DNA from: Bartonella machadoae
GTDB taxonomy: Bacteria; Pseudomonadota; Alphaproteobacteria; Rhizobiales; Rhizobiaceae
Assembly (NCBI RefSeq): GCF_022559585.1
Contig: NZ_CP087114.1
Span: 1,558,501-1,622,500, forward strand
Direction: 5' to 3'
Length of the DNA: 64,000 nucleotides
Below the pieces are notes generated by a model. The model was not told the DNA's origin. It did not search any database and saw only the letters and a list, made by a program, of their open reading frames with translations. Positions 28,898 to 38,831 of this stretch are shown one piece after another; the first letter of the stretch is position 1, and the number at the start of each line of letters is the position of its first letter. Made by a program: the position numbers and the translations under genes.

Positions 28898-29819
28898 TGC
28901 GTGGATCCAATACATCACGAAGTCCATCACCTAACAAATTGAAAGCAAGGCTTGCTAACAATATTGCACAACCTGGTATTGCCGCTAACCACCAATTTGT
29001 CATCATAAATTCACGACCAGATGAAAGCATTGCGCCCCATTCAGGACTTGGTAATTGCGCTCCTAATCCCAAAAAACCAAGACCAGCAGCTGTTAAAATA
29101 ATTCCAGACATATCGAGCGTTAATCGTACCACCACTGAAGGAATACACATAGGTGCAACATGAAACAAAATAATCCGCAAAGCAGAAGCCCCTTGCAAAC
29201 GAACTGCCGAGACGTAATCTGATGAACGTATCGTCAAAGTTTCAGCACGTGCTAAACGTGCTATTGGCGGCCATGCTGCAATTGAAATTGCAATGGACGC
29301 ATTTTCAATACCTGGTCCCAAAGCTGCTGAAAAGGCAAGAGCTAAAATTAAAGCTGGAAAAGCAAGAAAAATATCAACAATGCGCATCAGAACGGTATCA
29401 ACCCACCCTCCTATATAGCCAGAGACAGTTCCAACAATAAGCCCCACAGGTCCCACAATAACTGTAGTAAGAAAAACAATGTAGAGAGTAATACGCGCAC
29501 CATAAACGAGGCGACTAAAAATATCCCGCCCTAACTCATCTGTACCAAAATAATGCAACATAGAGGGTGGTTGCAATCGATGTGCAAGATCATTGCTAAC
29601 AAAATCATAAGGAGCAATCCAAGGAGCAAACATGGCACATAAAACAATAATAAAAATAATAATCAGGCCTAATAGAGCTGAAAAATTATGAGAAAACTTG
29701 ATCAATGCATGATAAGTTCTTTGTACGCTTGCCTGAAAGGCTGACTGTGGAACAGTTTCATTTAACCAGTGTGCCAAAGAAAATGACGATTGCGATGTGT
29801 GATGATTCATGATTGTCAT
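28890..29819 (-). CDS. Peptide-type ABC transporter permease (DppC/OppC-like)
   Basis: The protein has 309 residues from the ATG at 29819, with AAGGA about 10 bases upstream. An N-terminal OppC_N-like helix is followed by the inner-membrane permease domain with five further segments. The conserved MLHYFGTDELGRDIFSRLVYGAR precedes the second helix, and the coupling loop EALTIRSSDYV-type sequence (ETLTIRSSDYVSAVRLQGAS) contacts the ATPases. It overlaps or abuts both neighbours, so it is part of one operon. Confidence 0.9.
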   Translation of the reverse strand: MTIMNHHTSQSSFSLAHWLNETVPQSAFQASVQRTYHALIKFSHNFSALLGLIIIFIIVLCAMFAPWIAPYDFVSNDLAHRLQPPSMLHYFGTDELGRDIFSRLVYGARITLYIVFLTTVIVGPVGLIVGTVSGYIGGWVDTVLMRIVDIFLAFPALILALAFSAALGPGIENASIAISIAAWPPIARLARAETLTIRSSDYVSAVRLQGASALRIILFHVAPMCIPSVVVRLTLDMSGIILTAAGLGFLGLGAQLPSPEWGAMLSSGREFMMTNWWLAAIPGCAILLASLAFNLLGDGLRDVLDPRNG

Positions 29820-29821
29820 AT

Positions 29822-30895
29822 TCAACGTGTCCTTGGATCAAAAATTCGATAAAGCAAATCAGAAAATAAGTTAATGACAACAAAGAGAAATCCGACAAGG
29901 AGAGTACATCCGACAACTGCATTCATATCTCCAGCCAAAAGAGCATTGGTCAAATAGTGCCCAAAACCAGGCCAAGCAAAAACTGTTTCTGTCAACACAG
30001 CACCTTCTAATAAAAAAGCATAAGAAAGCGCAACAACCGTAATGATCTGAACAGCAGCGTTACGAAAGGCATGCCCCCAAACTGTCCGTGCCAACGATAA
30101 CCCCTTCACCCGTGCCGTAATGATATATTCCTGATTGAGCTGTTCAATCATAAACCCACGTGTCATACGACTAATGTAAGCCATAGCTCCGAACGCTAAG
30201 ATTAAAGCAGGCATAATAATATGACTGAAGACATTTCCAAAAGCTTCCCACTGCCCCTGACGAGCAGTATCCCAAAGGAAAAATCCTGTTTTGGGTTCAA
30301 AAGAATATTCATAAATAAAATCAATCCGTCCTGGACCACCAATCCAACCAAGCTTGGCGTAAAAGATCAACAACGCCATTAACCCAAGCCAAAAGGTAGG
30401 AGTGGAATAACTGAGAAGTGTAAAAATACGAACAAAATAATCAATAAAGGAATCGCGATACATTGCCGCAAAAACACCAAACGGAATACCAAGACTCGTA
30501 CCAATGATAATAGCAACTGTCGCAAGCTCTAACGTTGCAGGAAACACACGCATAATATCTGCTAAAACAGGGCGTCCCGAAGTTAAAGCATCCCCAAAAT
30601 CAAACAAAAAGACATTGTGAAGATAATTCCAGTACTGAACAATCAATGGCTTATCAAGACCCAACTTATAAAACATTGCATCATAAGCTTCTTGACTGAT
30701 ATTCTCACCAAGAATAGCAAGCACAGGGTCTAAAGGAAGAAGATGACCAATAAAAAAAGTGATAGTTACCAAACCAAGCAACGTAAAAAAAACTGAAATG
30801 AGCAATTTTAATCCCTTGAAAAAAAAGTCCCATAGCAACCTTTCTTTCTGCTTTTGTGATACTGCTTTTTCACATTCTGAAAATGGTAAAACCAT
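29822..30895 (-). CDS. Peptide-type ABC transporter permease (DppB/OppB-like)
   Basis: The protein has 357 residues. The ATG at 30895 is preferred over one eight codons upstream because GAGGGGG lies eight bases before it. The first membrane segment is near residues 30-55 (LLISVFFTLLGLVTITFFIG). The typical LGLDKPLIVQYWNYL follows, then five further segments and the EAA-type loop QEYIITARVKGLSLARTVWG near 265, ending YRIFDPRTR. It is the partner of the DppC-like permease in a heterodimeric channel. The length is slightly above DppB (about 340) through a longer cytoplasmic N-terminus. Confidence 0.9.
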   Translation of the reverse strand: MVLPFSECEKAVSQKQKERLLWDFFFKGLKLLISVFFTLLGLVTITFFIGHLLPLDPVLAILGENISQEAYDAMFYKLGLDKPLIVQYWNYLHNVFLFDFGDALTSGRPVLADIMRVFPATLELATVAIIIGTSLGIPFGVFAAMYRDSFIDYFVRIFTLLSYSTPTFWLGLMALLIFYAKLGWIGGPGRIDFIYEYSFEPKTGFFLWDTARQGQWEAFGNVFSHIIMPALILAFGAMAYISRMTRGFMIEQLNQEYIITARVKGLSLARTVWGHAFRNAAVQIITVVALSYAFLLEGAVLTETVFAWPGFGHYLTNALLAGDMNAVVGCTLLVGFLFVVINLFSDLLYRIFDPRTR

Positions 30896-30983
30896 TATAA
30901 TATCCCCCTCTATAGCCACTAAACATAACGTAACACCTTTTTATATAATCAAGCACGTCCTATGCTTTTTTTTATAAAATGCT

Positions 30984-32600
30984 CTATTTTTCTATAGCAT
31001 TGTAGTAAATTCTAAAAATATTCCAAACCCATTTTTTTACTGCCGGTCCCATACCAACAGTATAATATGTCTGAAATAAATAGACCATAGGACCATGTTC
31101 AAATACATAATGTTGTAAAGCACGATATTGCGAAATTCGCTTATTTTGATCTTTCTCAAACAAAGCATCTATCACCATTTTATTGATATTTTCATCATAA
31201 TACCCAGTACGCCAAGCCAAATATGTAGAATGCTTTTTTGTAAATGTTGGATCAGGATTAAAAACGTGATTCAATGAAGGAGGATGTCCATCAGGATCAG
31301 CACTCCCCCATCTCTGAATAGCAGTATCATAATCTCCAACACGCACGCGTTTTAACAGTTGATTTTGTGTCATCCTTTTAATTGTAAGCTCAATACCAAT
31401 TTTACGTGCATTTTCTTGAATAGACTGTGCAACAAGAGGCATATAATTAAGACTACCAATTAAAAGATTAGCCTTAAAACCATTCGGATAACCAGCTTCA
31501 GTAATTAACTGTCTTGCCTTCTCTAAATCTAATTTAAACGGCACTCCCTCCTTTTCATTCAAAGCACCTGGAATCCCCAACGGCATATAACTCGCACGCG
31601 GAATACCGATACCCTTTAGAACAGTGTTTCCAAGGCCCTCATAATCAATCAAATAACGAAATGCCAATCTCACTTTTTCATGAGCAAAAATTGGATTCTT
31701 ATTGTTCAGCGATAGATAAACAATCTGTGGGCGCAAAACACGGCTAACTTTAACCTTTCCTCCCTGTTTTTCAATATCCAACACATCATCTGAAGAAAGA
31801 TCACGTGCTATATCCACATCACCTTTTTCTAAAAGAAGTCTCTGACTTGCTGATTCAGCAACATGCTGCAAAACAATTTGCTTAATTTTAGGCATATCTC
31901 CCCAATAATGTTGGGTAGCCTGTAATACAACTTTCTCTCCTGGAGACCAGCGTGCCAATTTATAAGGCCCAACACAAGCCGAGTGCGTAGTCAAATACTT
32001 ATTACCCATATCCCCATCAACACTCTTTGCTTCAAGTGTTTGCCGATCAAGCAAAGCAGAAGCATAGGATTGTCCGATCGCCGTCAGTATAAGATGGATA
32101 GGATAGGGTTTATCCAATTTTAATTGTAATGTTTTATCATCAAGAGCCTGAATACTCGTTTCAATATTATCCTTCGCAAACCCATAACTTGTCAAAAATT
32201 GAGAATAACCTAATTCTAATTTAATAATTCGTTGCATTGACCACGCAAGATCCTGCGCTGTTGCAACTCTTCCATCATCAAACTTTAAATCATCACGAAG
32301 ATGAAAAATAATTCTTTGCCCATTATCTAAAATATCCCAAGATTGCGCCATAGCAGGACGAACTTTTGCAGGTTCATTCTTATCATATTCTACTAACGCA
32401 CTACACATATTCATTAATAATTCACTTGCTACAAGCTCAACCACTTGAGCTGGATCAAAACTTCTAATGGAATCAATATTCCAAGCCATTATCAATGTAT
32501 CTTTAGATGATAAACTTAGCGCTGATGAAAGAGAGCCATTAAAAAAACCGATAAGACCTAATAAAAAATAAAAATTCTTCAATAATGCTTTTTTTGTCAT
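30984..32600 (-). CDS. ABC transporter solute-binding protein (family 5), second
   Basis: The protein has 538 residues from the ATG at 32600; a GTG four codons upstream is possible. The signal peptide FYFLLGLIGFFNGSLSSALS is followed by the mature start DTLIMAWNIDSIRSFDPAQ. The SBP_bac_5 fold is seen in VRPAMAQSWDILDNGQRIIF (the 'loop after start' motif) and LTTHSACVGPYKLARW. It is a periplasmic lipoprotein-free binding protein. It is a close paralogue of the gene at 32998, sharing the order of all motifs. The substrate may be peptides, or haem-like ligands as for some DppA proteins; the sequence does not decide. Confidence 0.9.
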   Translation of the reverse strand: MTKKALLKNFYFLLGLIGFFNGSLSSALSLSSKDTLIMAWNIDSIRSFDPAQVVELVASELLMNMCSALVEYDKNEPAKVRPAMAQSWDILDNGQRIIFHLRDDLKFDDGRVATAQDLAWSMQRIIKLELGYSQFLTSYGFAKDNIETSIQALDDKTLQLKLDKPYPIHLILTAIGQSYASALLDRQTLEAKSVDGDMGNKYLTTHSACVGPYKLARWSPGEKVVLQATQHYWGDMPKIKQIVLQHVAESASQRLLLEKGDVDIARDLSSDDVLDIEKQGGKVKVSRVLRPQIVYLSLNNKNPIFAHEKVRLAFRYLIDYEGLGNTVLKGIGIPRASYMPLGIPGALNEKEGVPFKLDLEKARQLITEAGYPNGFKANLLIGSLNYMPLVAQSIQENARKIGIELTIKRMTQNQLLKRVRVGDYDTAIQRWGSADPDGHPPSLNHVFNPDPTFTKKHSTYLAWRTGYYDENINKMVIDALFEKDQNKRISQYRALQHYVFEHGPMVYLFQTYYTVGMGPAVKKWVWNIFRIYYNAIEK

Positions 32601-32997
32601 TTCATTCTTCACCTTTCACATTTCATTTTAGATTTTTGACAAGAAATATTTTTGATTTTGCTATTTTACTTCTTAAACAACACAACCTAATACGCTCACT
32701 TTCACTGATTGATATCCATAAAATAATCTTTCAAACATCAAACTATCATCAGATTGCACAGCATCTGTGCAACAATCAACAAATACCCCAAGAAGGCATT
32801 ACCTTCTATACTTATCAACATCACCTTCCCCCATAAGCTGGTCTTAATCTGTATTGTATGAAAAATGACATATTATACAAAAAGTCCCCACAATTTTATA
32901 CTTTAAAAAGTCTCTAAAAGACCCCTTGCGGGGGAAGATTTCTTATCATTTACATTATGATCAAGCTCTTTTTGTATTTTATAAACTTGATACCCTC
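32601..32997. other. Gap between the two solute-binding genes
   Basis: A gap of 397 bases inside the operon, without a convincing gene. CCCC TTGC GGGG at 32922-32935, followed on the minus strand by TCTTTT, could be a weak terminator or attenuator that lets the first binding protein be made in excess. Confidence 0.4.
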
Positions 32998-34623
32998 TTA
33001 TTTTTCAATTGCACTATAAAAAATACGTGGTGCACTATTCCAAACCCATTTTTTGATATTGGGGGTCATTGCTATAACACCATATTTCTGAAAGATAAAA
33101 GCATAAGGTCCTTTTTGCATAAGTTCACGCTGTAGATCAGCATAGATTTGTGCCCGTTTTTTAGGATCTTTTTGAAGCAATGCCTCTTTAACCTTTTTAT
33201 TCATCTCTGCATCAAAAAATCCGTGTTGCCAACTCGGATAGGCTGTATTTTTTGCCTCAAAATGATTATCAGGGTTATAAACGATGTATGCAGCCATTGT
33301 ATGAGGATCTGCAGAGTCATTATTCCAACCGACAAAAATCGTATCAAAAGCACGCGCGTAAAGTTTTGAAAACAACTGCGTTCCTGCCAAACGTTCAATT
33401 TTAAGATGCACGCCTACCTTTTTCGCATTGTCTTGGATAGACTGAGCAAGTGACAAAGCATAAGGAGACGTCCCCACTAAAAAATTCACCTCAAAACCTT
33501 TCGAGTAACCTGCCTCGGTTAAAAGCTTTTTTGCTTTTTGAAGATCAAGCTTAAAGGGTTGCCCTTCTTTTTCATCCAAAGCGCCAAGATTACCAAGAGG
33601 AACAAAGCTTGCACGGGGAATACCAACATCTTTGAGAAGGGTCTTTTTAAGTCCTTCATAATCAATAAGATAGCGCATTGCCAAACGCACTTTTTCATGA
33701 GCAAAAATTGGATTTGTCATATTGAATCCCCAATACATCATGGAAGGTTCCAATACTTTTTCAACTTTGATATTCGTGATTTTTTGGAGATCTGCCAGAT
33801 CCTCTGGCATCAAATTACGAGCAACATCAATATCGTTTTTTTGCAACAGTAAACGTTGCGTTCCAGGCTCTGCAACATGGCGAATGATAATTTTCTTTAA
33901 TTTAGGTGCCTCTCCCCAATAGTTGGGACTTGCACGCAACAATAAAGCTTCTCCAGGATTCCATTTTTTTATCTGATAGGGACCAACACAAGCCGCATGA
34001 TTTGCTAAATATTGGTTTCCCATATCGCCATTTTTTTCGTGTTTCATAATCGTTTTACGATCAAGCAAAGCCGTAACAGGACTAGCAACAACATTGTTAA
34101 GAATGAGCTCTACTGGATAAGGCTTATCAAATTTTATCACCACCGTTTTGTCATCTGGAGCTTGAAAAGCTTCATCCATGTTTTGTTCTGTGATACCATA
34201 TTCATTAAAGGTTGCTGCCTTAGCCATTTTCAATTTAACAACCCGCTTCATACCCCAAACAAGATCACTCGCATGGGCAGGTCTCCCATCGTTAAACTTT
34301 AAACCATCACGCAAATGAAAAGTGATAACTGTATTCTGGTCACCACCCGACACCTCCCAATGTGTTGCCAAAGCAGGAACGATTTTAGCTGGGTCATCTG
34401 TCGCAGTGCTGACCAAATTGTCACAAACATTGAGAACGATTTCATTTCCATAAACATCGTTGAGTTTTGCAGGATCAAATGTATCGATTGCATCGATATT
34501 CCAAGCCATCACGAGTGTATCGGCAGGTGTTTTTGCTGAAACATGTTGCACAAGCATCCCCATTGCCATAACAGCAGAAACAAAAGAAGTGCTGCTTTTC
34601 AGTATTTTTCCCTTTATATTCAT
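32998..34623 (-). CDS. ABC transporter solute-binding protein (family 5), first
   Basis: The protein has 541 residues. The signal peptide SSTSFVSAVMAMGMLVQHVSA ends near residue 30, and the mature protein begins KTPADTLVMAWNIDAIDTFD. Family 5 features are IVPALATHWEVSGGDQNTVI, HLRDGLKFNDGRPAHASDLV and NHAACVGPYQIKKWNPGEAL. AAAGGAAAAGTCT precedes the ATG. It is the first gene of a six-gene unit followed by a paralogous binding protein, two permeases and two ATPases. Two binding proteins on one transporter would widen the substrate range. Substrate unknown. Confidence 0.92.
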   Translation of the reverse strand: MNIKGKILKSSTSFVSAVMAMGMLVQHVSAKTPADTLVMAWNIDAIDTFDPAKLNDVYGNEIVLNVCDNLVSTATDDPAKIVPALATHWEVSGGDQNTVITFHLRDGLKFNDGRPAHASDLVWGMKRVVKLKMAKAATFNEYGITEQNMDEAFQAPDDKTVVIKFDKPYPVELILNNVVASPVTALLDRKTIMKHEKNGDMGNQYLANHAACVGPYQIKKWNPGEALLLRASPNYWGEAPKLKKIIIRHVAEPGTQRLLLQKNDIDVARNLMPEDLADLQKITNIKVEKVLEPSMMYWGFNMTNPIFAHEKVRLAMRYLIDYEGLKKTLLKDVGIPRASFVPLGNLGALDEKEGQPFKLDLQKAKKLLTEAGYSKGFEVNFLVGTSPYALSLAQSIQDNAKKVGVHLKIERLAGTQLFSKLYARAFDTIFVGWNNDSADPHTMAAYIVYNPDNHFEAKNTAYPSWQHGFFDAEMNKKVKEALLQKDPKKRAQIYADLQRELMQKGPYAFIFQKYGVIAMTPNIKKWVWNSAPRIFYSAIEK

Positions 34624-35690
34624 AGACTTTTCCTTTTAAAGTTTATTATAAAATATTCTAATATCATTCTAAACTGACACAGCAAATTTGTAACAACAAA
34701 GATTGAAGAAACAGCTGACCATCTCTACAGAGTCATTCACCTTTAAATTCACTCTCTCAATCCCCATTCAAAGTATAAAAAACACGCAATATATCTTCCG
34801 CATATCTTCCGCTCGGCCAATACCACATTCCTACCACAAGAGTTCTTTGCGCACTACAATAAACGACATTCAATTTCCGATTATAAAATTATAAGTTATA
34901 AAACGATAAGTCTTGTAAAAGTCATTGCCCAAAGATGAATAATTTTAGTATGCTATTCGTTTAAACTATACTAAAAATAAAAATACGTAAACCTTAAAAA
35001 GAACCGTATTATTTCAAACACTTAACCTCAAAACACCCCTTCATTCTTACTACCACAAAGACTGAACAGAACAAACCGCAAAACACAAGAAAAATCTTTA
35101 CGAGAACTTTATACCCCTCAAAAACTGCTTAATATTTTGAAATGCAAGCAAAAAAAATGCAAATTCTTTTCTTATATAAAATACTAAGAAAGTCAATACA
35201 GATACAACAGCAGTGCGAAATACCAATTCTTCATCTTTTAAAAAAATTGCCCCAATAAAAGAATACACAATAAAACGTGTTTTTTACTGATAAAAAACTC
35301 AATATACTTTTTCCTTAGTAAAAACGTTATTGATTCTAAACTTTTCCAATTTTTATATTCATCACTGCTTTCCAACCACCAAAATAAAATTTTGCATAAC
35401 ACCTTTAACTCTTACTTCTAACGATAAAATGAGAGATTTAGCAAAGCGATGTGGTGGATACCCCCTGAGATCAAAAAAACTCTCCCCCTAAAGATAGCTC
35501 ATATGCAGCAAAATCACTCTCTCGGAAGAGAGCTCTCAGATCACAAAAACGAATACAAGCATTTGCTAACAAGACACCATCCAAATAACAAAAGGCAAGA
35601 GTATATTCCAACAGGCGTCTATTAAAGCGCATATTGCTTGTAAATATTTTCTCAATAAATTTACGGAAAACCATTTAATATTCTCATAAA
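34624..35690. other. Gene-poor region upstream of the ABC operon
   Basis: About 1.1 kb including the operon promoter. A 67-codon minus-strand frame at 35471-35674 (NMRFNRRLLEYTLAFCYLDG) lacks a ribosome binding site; it may be a remnant of something but I cannot assign it. Confidence 0.45.
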
Positions 35691-35740
35691 ACAGCCAATC
35701 CGTTAAACTTTTCACGTTGTGGTTGGATGCTCTGTATCAT
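35691..35740 (-). pseudogene. Duplicated first codons of the methyltransferase gene
   Basis: The minus strand from the ATG at 35740 reads M-QSIQPQREKFNGLA and then leaves the family, nearly the same as the start of the methyltransferase at 37001 (MTQSIQLQREKFDGLA). DNA identity over about 50 bases is high. It is a truncated duplicate 1.26 kb from the intact gene. Confidence 0.7.
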
Positions 35741-36224
35741 GTAAGCGATTTCATAACTTAACTGACCAGAAAGCTTTCTTATAAAACTCTAACGACAAAA
35801 ATCAGCTTCACTTCTTAAAGTGTCTTATGCTTTTATTACAAAATCCAATAGTCTTTTCTTCTATTCCCACGAAAATAGACTTTTATCAATCTCTACAGAA
35901 AGGAGAAATGCTCTCGACACAATATATTTCTTAGCCATATCGAAAAGACCTTCGATGTCATCAAGACATCCGTGCGGAAGATTTTATCCAAGAGTGTAAG
36001 CCTAAAAATCCTCTTAAGAATTAAAAGCAATTCTGTTTCTAACAGAAAATTTCAGTTTTTTCTTTCCAATAAATGACGAATAAAGACTTCTTTAAAAAGA
36101 TTTTTTACAAAGATTTAGCGTGTTAACTTTTGGTTCGCTACCTTTTAAAAATTGAGAATATTTGAACGGTCGTTTATTATACTCACATGGGTATAAAGCC
36201 GTTCTCAAGTGATAACCATAGAGG

Positions 36225-37001
36225 TTATCTTGCATAGATGTAGAGTTCACTGCGATATAAAAGCTCCAAACGTCCCTGCACTTCATATTGCTTTATCAAT
36301 GCAACCAATTTTCGCAAATATTCTTCCCCGTGGCAAGCAATGGCGCGTTGTACTTGCGTTGAGGAGCGGCTCATTCCAATAAAGGCTTGAGAGGGAATTG
36401 TCATCGTCCAATTGTGCGTATGCAACACAATCTTTTCTGGATTGCCCCCAAAACCATCACGCATTTCCTGTAAGAAATCAAAATTACGATAATAACGGGA
36501 ATAGTGGGGGCTCATTTCTTCTAACAATGTCTCATAAGCAGCGAGAAATTTGCTCTGCTTAAAATCGCGATTGTTTTGAATGACCGCCATGACACCACCC
36601 TCTCGCAGTTGCTCTGAGACAGTACGAAGCAACTGAGGACGATCCATCCACTGAAAGGCTTGCGCTGCAACAACAAGATCAACCTCGCCAATTTTAGGCA
36701 ATAAAGTTTCAGCCCGGCCTTGATACCACTGCACAATGGGAAACTTTCTTTGCCCCTGCTTAATCATATCTATCGATACATCGATAGCATGATATCGGTG
36801 TTCATGTCCTAAAAGTTCGACAATTCCCTCTAATGCAATCCCTGTCCCTGCTCCTATATCCACAATGGATAAATGTTTTTTGTCTTTTAAAGGCAGCACC
36901 ATAGTTTTTAATAAGGTGAGGGGATAGCGCGGACGATAGCGATCATAATCATCAGCCAATCCGTCAAACTTTTCACGTTGTAGTTGGATGCTTTGTGTCA
37001 T
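36225..37001 (-). CDS. Class I SAM-dependent methyltransferase
   Basis: The protein has 258 residues. The Methyltransf_11/25 core is clear: N-terminal FDGLADDYDRYRPRYP, SAM motif I SIVDIGAGTGIALEGI near 45-60, the acidic residue after strand 2 in YHAIDVSIDM near 75, and motif IV DLVVAAQAFQWMD near 108-120. Motif post-I and GGVMAVIQNN follow. The AQAFQW(M/F)D pattern is typical of small-molecule methyltransferases related to trans-aconitate or ubiquinone-type enzymes; the substrate is unknown. No operon partner. A truncated copy of its 5' end lies at 35691-35740. Confidence 0.85.
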   Translation of the reverse strand: MTQSIQLQREKFDGLADDYDRYRPRYPLTLLKTMVLPLKDKKHLSIVDIGAGTGIALEGIVELLGHEHRYHAIDVSIDMIKQGQRKFPIVQWYQGRAETLLPKIGEVDLVVAAQAFQWMDRPQLLRTVSEQLREGGVMAVIQNNRDFKQSKFLAAYETLLEEMSPHYSRYYRNFDFLQEMRDGFGGNPEKIVLHTHNWTMTIPSQAFIGMSRSSTQVQRAIACHGEEYLRKLVALIKQYEVQGRLELLYRSELYIYAR

Positions 37002-37222
37002 GTGCGCTCCCCTTTACAATTGCTGACATACATAAAAAAATGCTCCTTTGCCCAATGTATCAACATACATTGAGAAGAAAAGCTAAATGAAAACTCTTCT
37101 TTAAAATCTTCTCTCTTTTCTTCTATAGGGCTGCTTCTTGCGTGGTTTTCTTCTTCGAATGATGCGTTTTAAACCTAATGGCAATTGTCACTTATCACAA
37201 AGTTGCTATTCATTTCTTTTTT

Positions 37223-37255
37223 CAAAAGATTTTCAAAGAACCTTCAAAGATCATT
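37223..37255. repeat. Phased 11-bp CAAAG repeats, array 2
   Basis: CAAAAG, CAAAGA and CAAAGA begin at 37223, 37234 and 37245, exactly 11 bases apart, like the array at 13085. It lies in a gene-free stretch. Confidence 0.5.
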
Positions 37256-38189
37256 TTAAGCCTCTTGAGATTTTTGCCAGAATTTTCCAAACTGCTCCCT
37301 TCTAAAAACAGTATAAAATCTTCCATCTGCTGTCTATCACTGCGCTGGCACTACTCGTTTTATCCTCTTTGGAGAATTTTTCATCGTTTAGAGGTTCTCG
37401 TATAAATTCTGTGATGTCTCCGTTTTGGTTGATCATAATTATCGATAGCCGTAATGACTTTCCACAAGCCCTTAACTTCTTAAAAAATATTGCAATTAAT
37501 CATCATAATTTCCAACCACCCCTCCAGCATCAAAAAATCCACTTTCAATAGCACGAAAAGATCAAGCTAATCTTAACCTATAGTCCCTTGCTAAAGTTTC
37601 TTTTTTGCAAAGTAAACATGACGTAAACAACGTATGAGATCTGTAAATAGAACTTTGCCGTGGATATCTATTGCCCTTTGGTGTGATAAAATAAGAGAAT
37701 CCACCTCTATTATATCGCGTTTATAACTCGAACATAAGTTTTCAGTAAATTCGCTTATAACATGCATAGATATCACATGACTCAATGGTGATACCTTCAA
37801 ACAAGCGTGATACTGTTCTTTTAAGCAATGCAAGATAGCAAAACAAATACGCCCTCATTATAGAAGTGAATTGGAAAGGAATTTATATAAACTTTCATCT
37901 CCACACCCCTCTAAAATTTTCCAAAACTGTTTCTCCAATTATAACCTTTAAAAACAAGCCGCACCTGCACCAAAAGAGGAGAAAAGAAGAATAATAAACA
38001 TTAATATTTTATAAGGTGGTATGATAATATTATTCTTTTAATATAATTTAACCCTTTAAAGACATAAGACAATATAAAAACCTACAAGAATATAAATTTA
38101 TTCATAAAATACATATTATGAAATTCACAAGACTTTTCACTCGTAAGCGAAATCCTATATAAGAATAAAAGAGCTGAGGAGATATTTTT
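37256..38189. other. Gene-poor region with possible relics
   Basis: No confident gene. A minus-strand piece near 37370-37470 reads IMINQNGDITEFIREPLNDE and may be a phage relic. An 80-codon minus frame at 37591-37833 has no ribosome binding site. The last 150 bases carry the lemA promoter. Confidence 0.4.
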
Positions 38190-38831
38190 ATGCTAGATGG
38201 ACAAACGACTTCAATGATACTTACGCATTCTATGGCTAAAATTTTAAGGCAATTTTCAATTGTTATTTTCTTAGCATTTTTACCATTTTTAAGTGGCTGC
38301 GGATTTAATACAATACCAACAAATGAAGAAAAAGCACATGCAGCATGGAGTGAAGTGCTTAATCAATATCAGCGTCGTGCAGATCTCATTCCAAATCTTG
38401 TGGAGACTGTCAAAGCTTATGCAGCACATGAACAAGCTGTTTTTACAAATGTTATTGAAGCACGTGCCAAAGCAACGCAAGTCAACATTAATGCCGATAT
38501 GTTAAATAATCCAGAGATAATGAAGCAATATCTTGACAATCAAGCCAATTTATCAAGCGCACTTTCACGTCTTATGGCTGTTGTTGAAAACTATCCTGAT
38601 CTTAAGGCCAATCAGAATTTTCTTGCTCTGCAATCGCAATTAGAAGGCACTGAAAACCGGATTTCTGTTGCACGCCGTGATTATATCGAAACCGTACGCA
38701 TCTACAATACGGCTCTCAAGACAATGCCAACGATGATTTGGGCAAAACTATGGTTTCGTGATGCTAAACCTATGCCAACCTTTACGATTGATACCAATAA
38801 CCAACAAGCACCGAAGGTCGATTTTCATTAA
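38190..38831 (+). CDS. lemA: LemA family lipoprotein
   Basis: The protein has 213 residues; GAGGAG precedes the ATG. The N-terminal signal ends in lipobox LSGC with Cys37, so it is probably a lipoprotein. The LemA core follows: EKAHAAWSEVLNQYQRRADL IPNLVETVKAY-type sequence, HEQAVFTNVIEARAKATQ, LSRLMAVVENYPDLKANQNF and YNTALKTMPTM. The function of the family is poorly known; it is often encoded beside TPM-domain proteins, as here. The stop overlaps the next start (TAATG), so the two are coupled. Confidence 0.9.
   Translation: MLDGQTTSMILTHSMAKILRQFSIVIFLAFLPFLSGCGFNTIPTNEEKAHAAWSEVLNQYQRRADLIPNLVETVKAYAAHEQAVFTNVIEARAKATQVNINADMLNNPEIMKQYLDNQANLSSALSRLMAVVENYPDLKANQNFLALQSQLEGTENRISVARRDYIETVRIYNTALKTMPTMIWAKLWFRDAKPMPTFTIDTNNQQAPKVDFH

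Noticed and set aside
34012..34302. Plus-strand frames within the binding-protein genes
   Set aside because: Antisense shadows of well-supported family 5 binding proteins.
35471..35674. 67-codon minus-strand frame
   Set aside because: No ribosome binding site and no recognised domain; kept only as a note.
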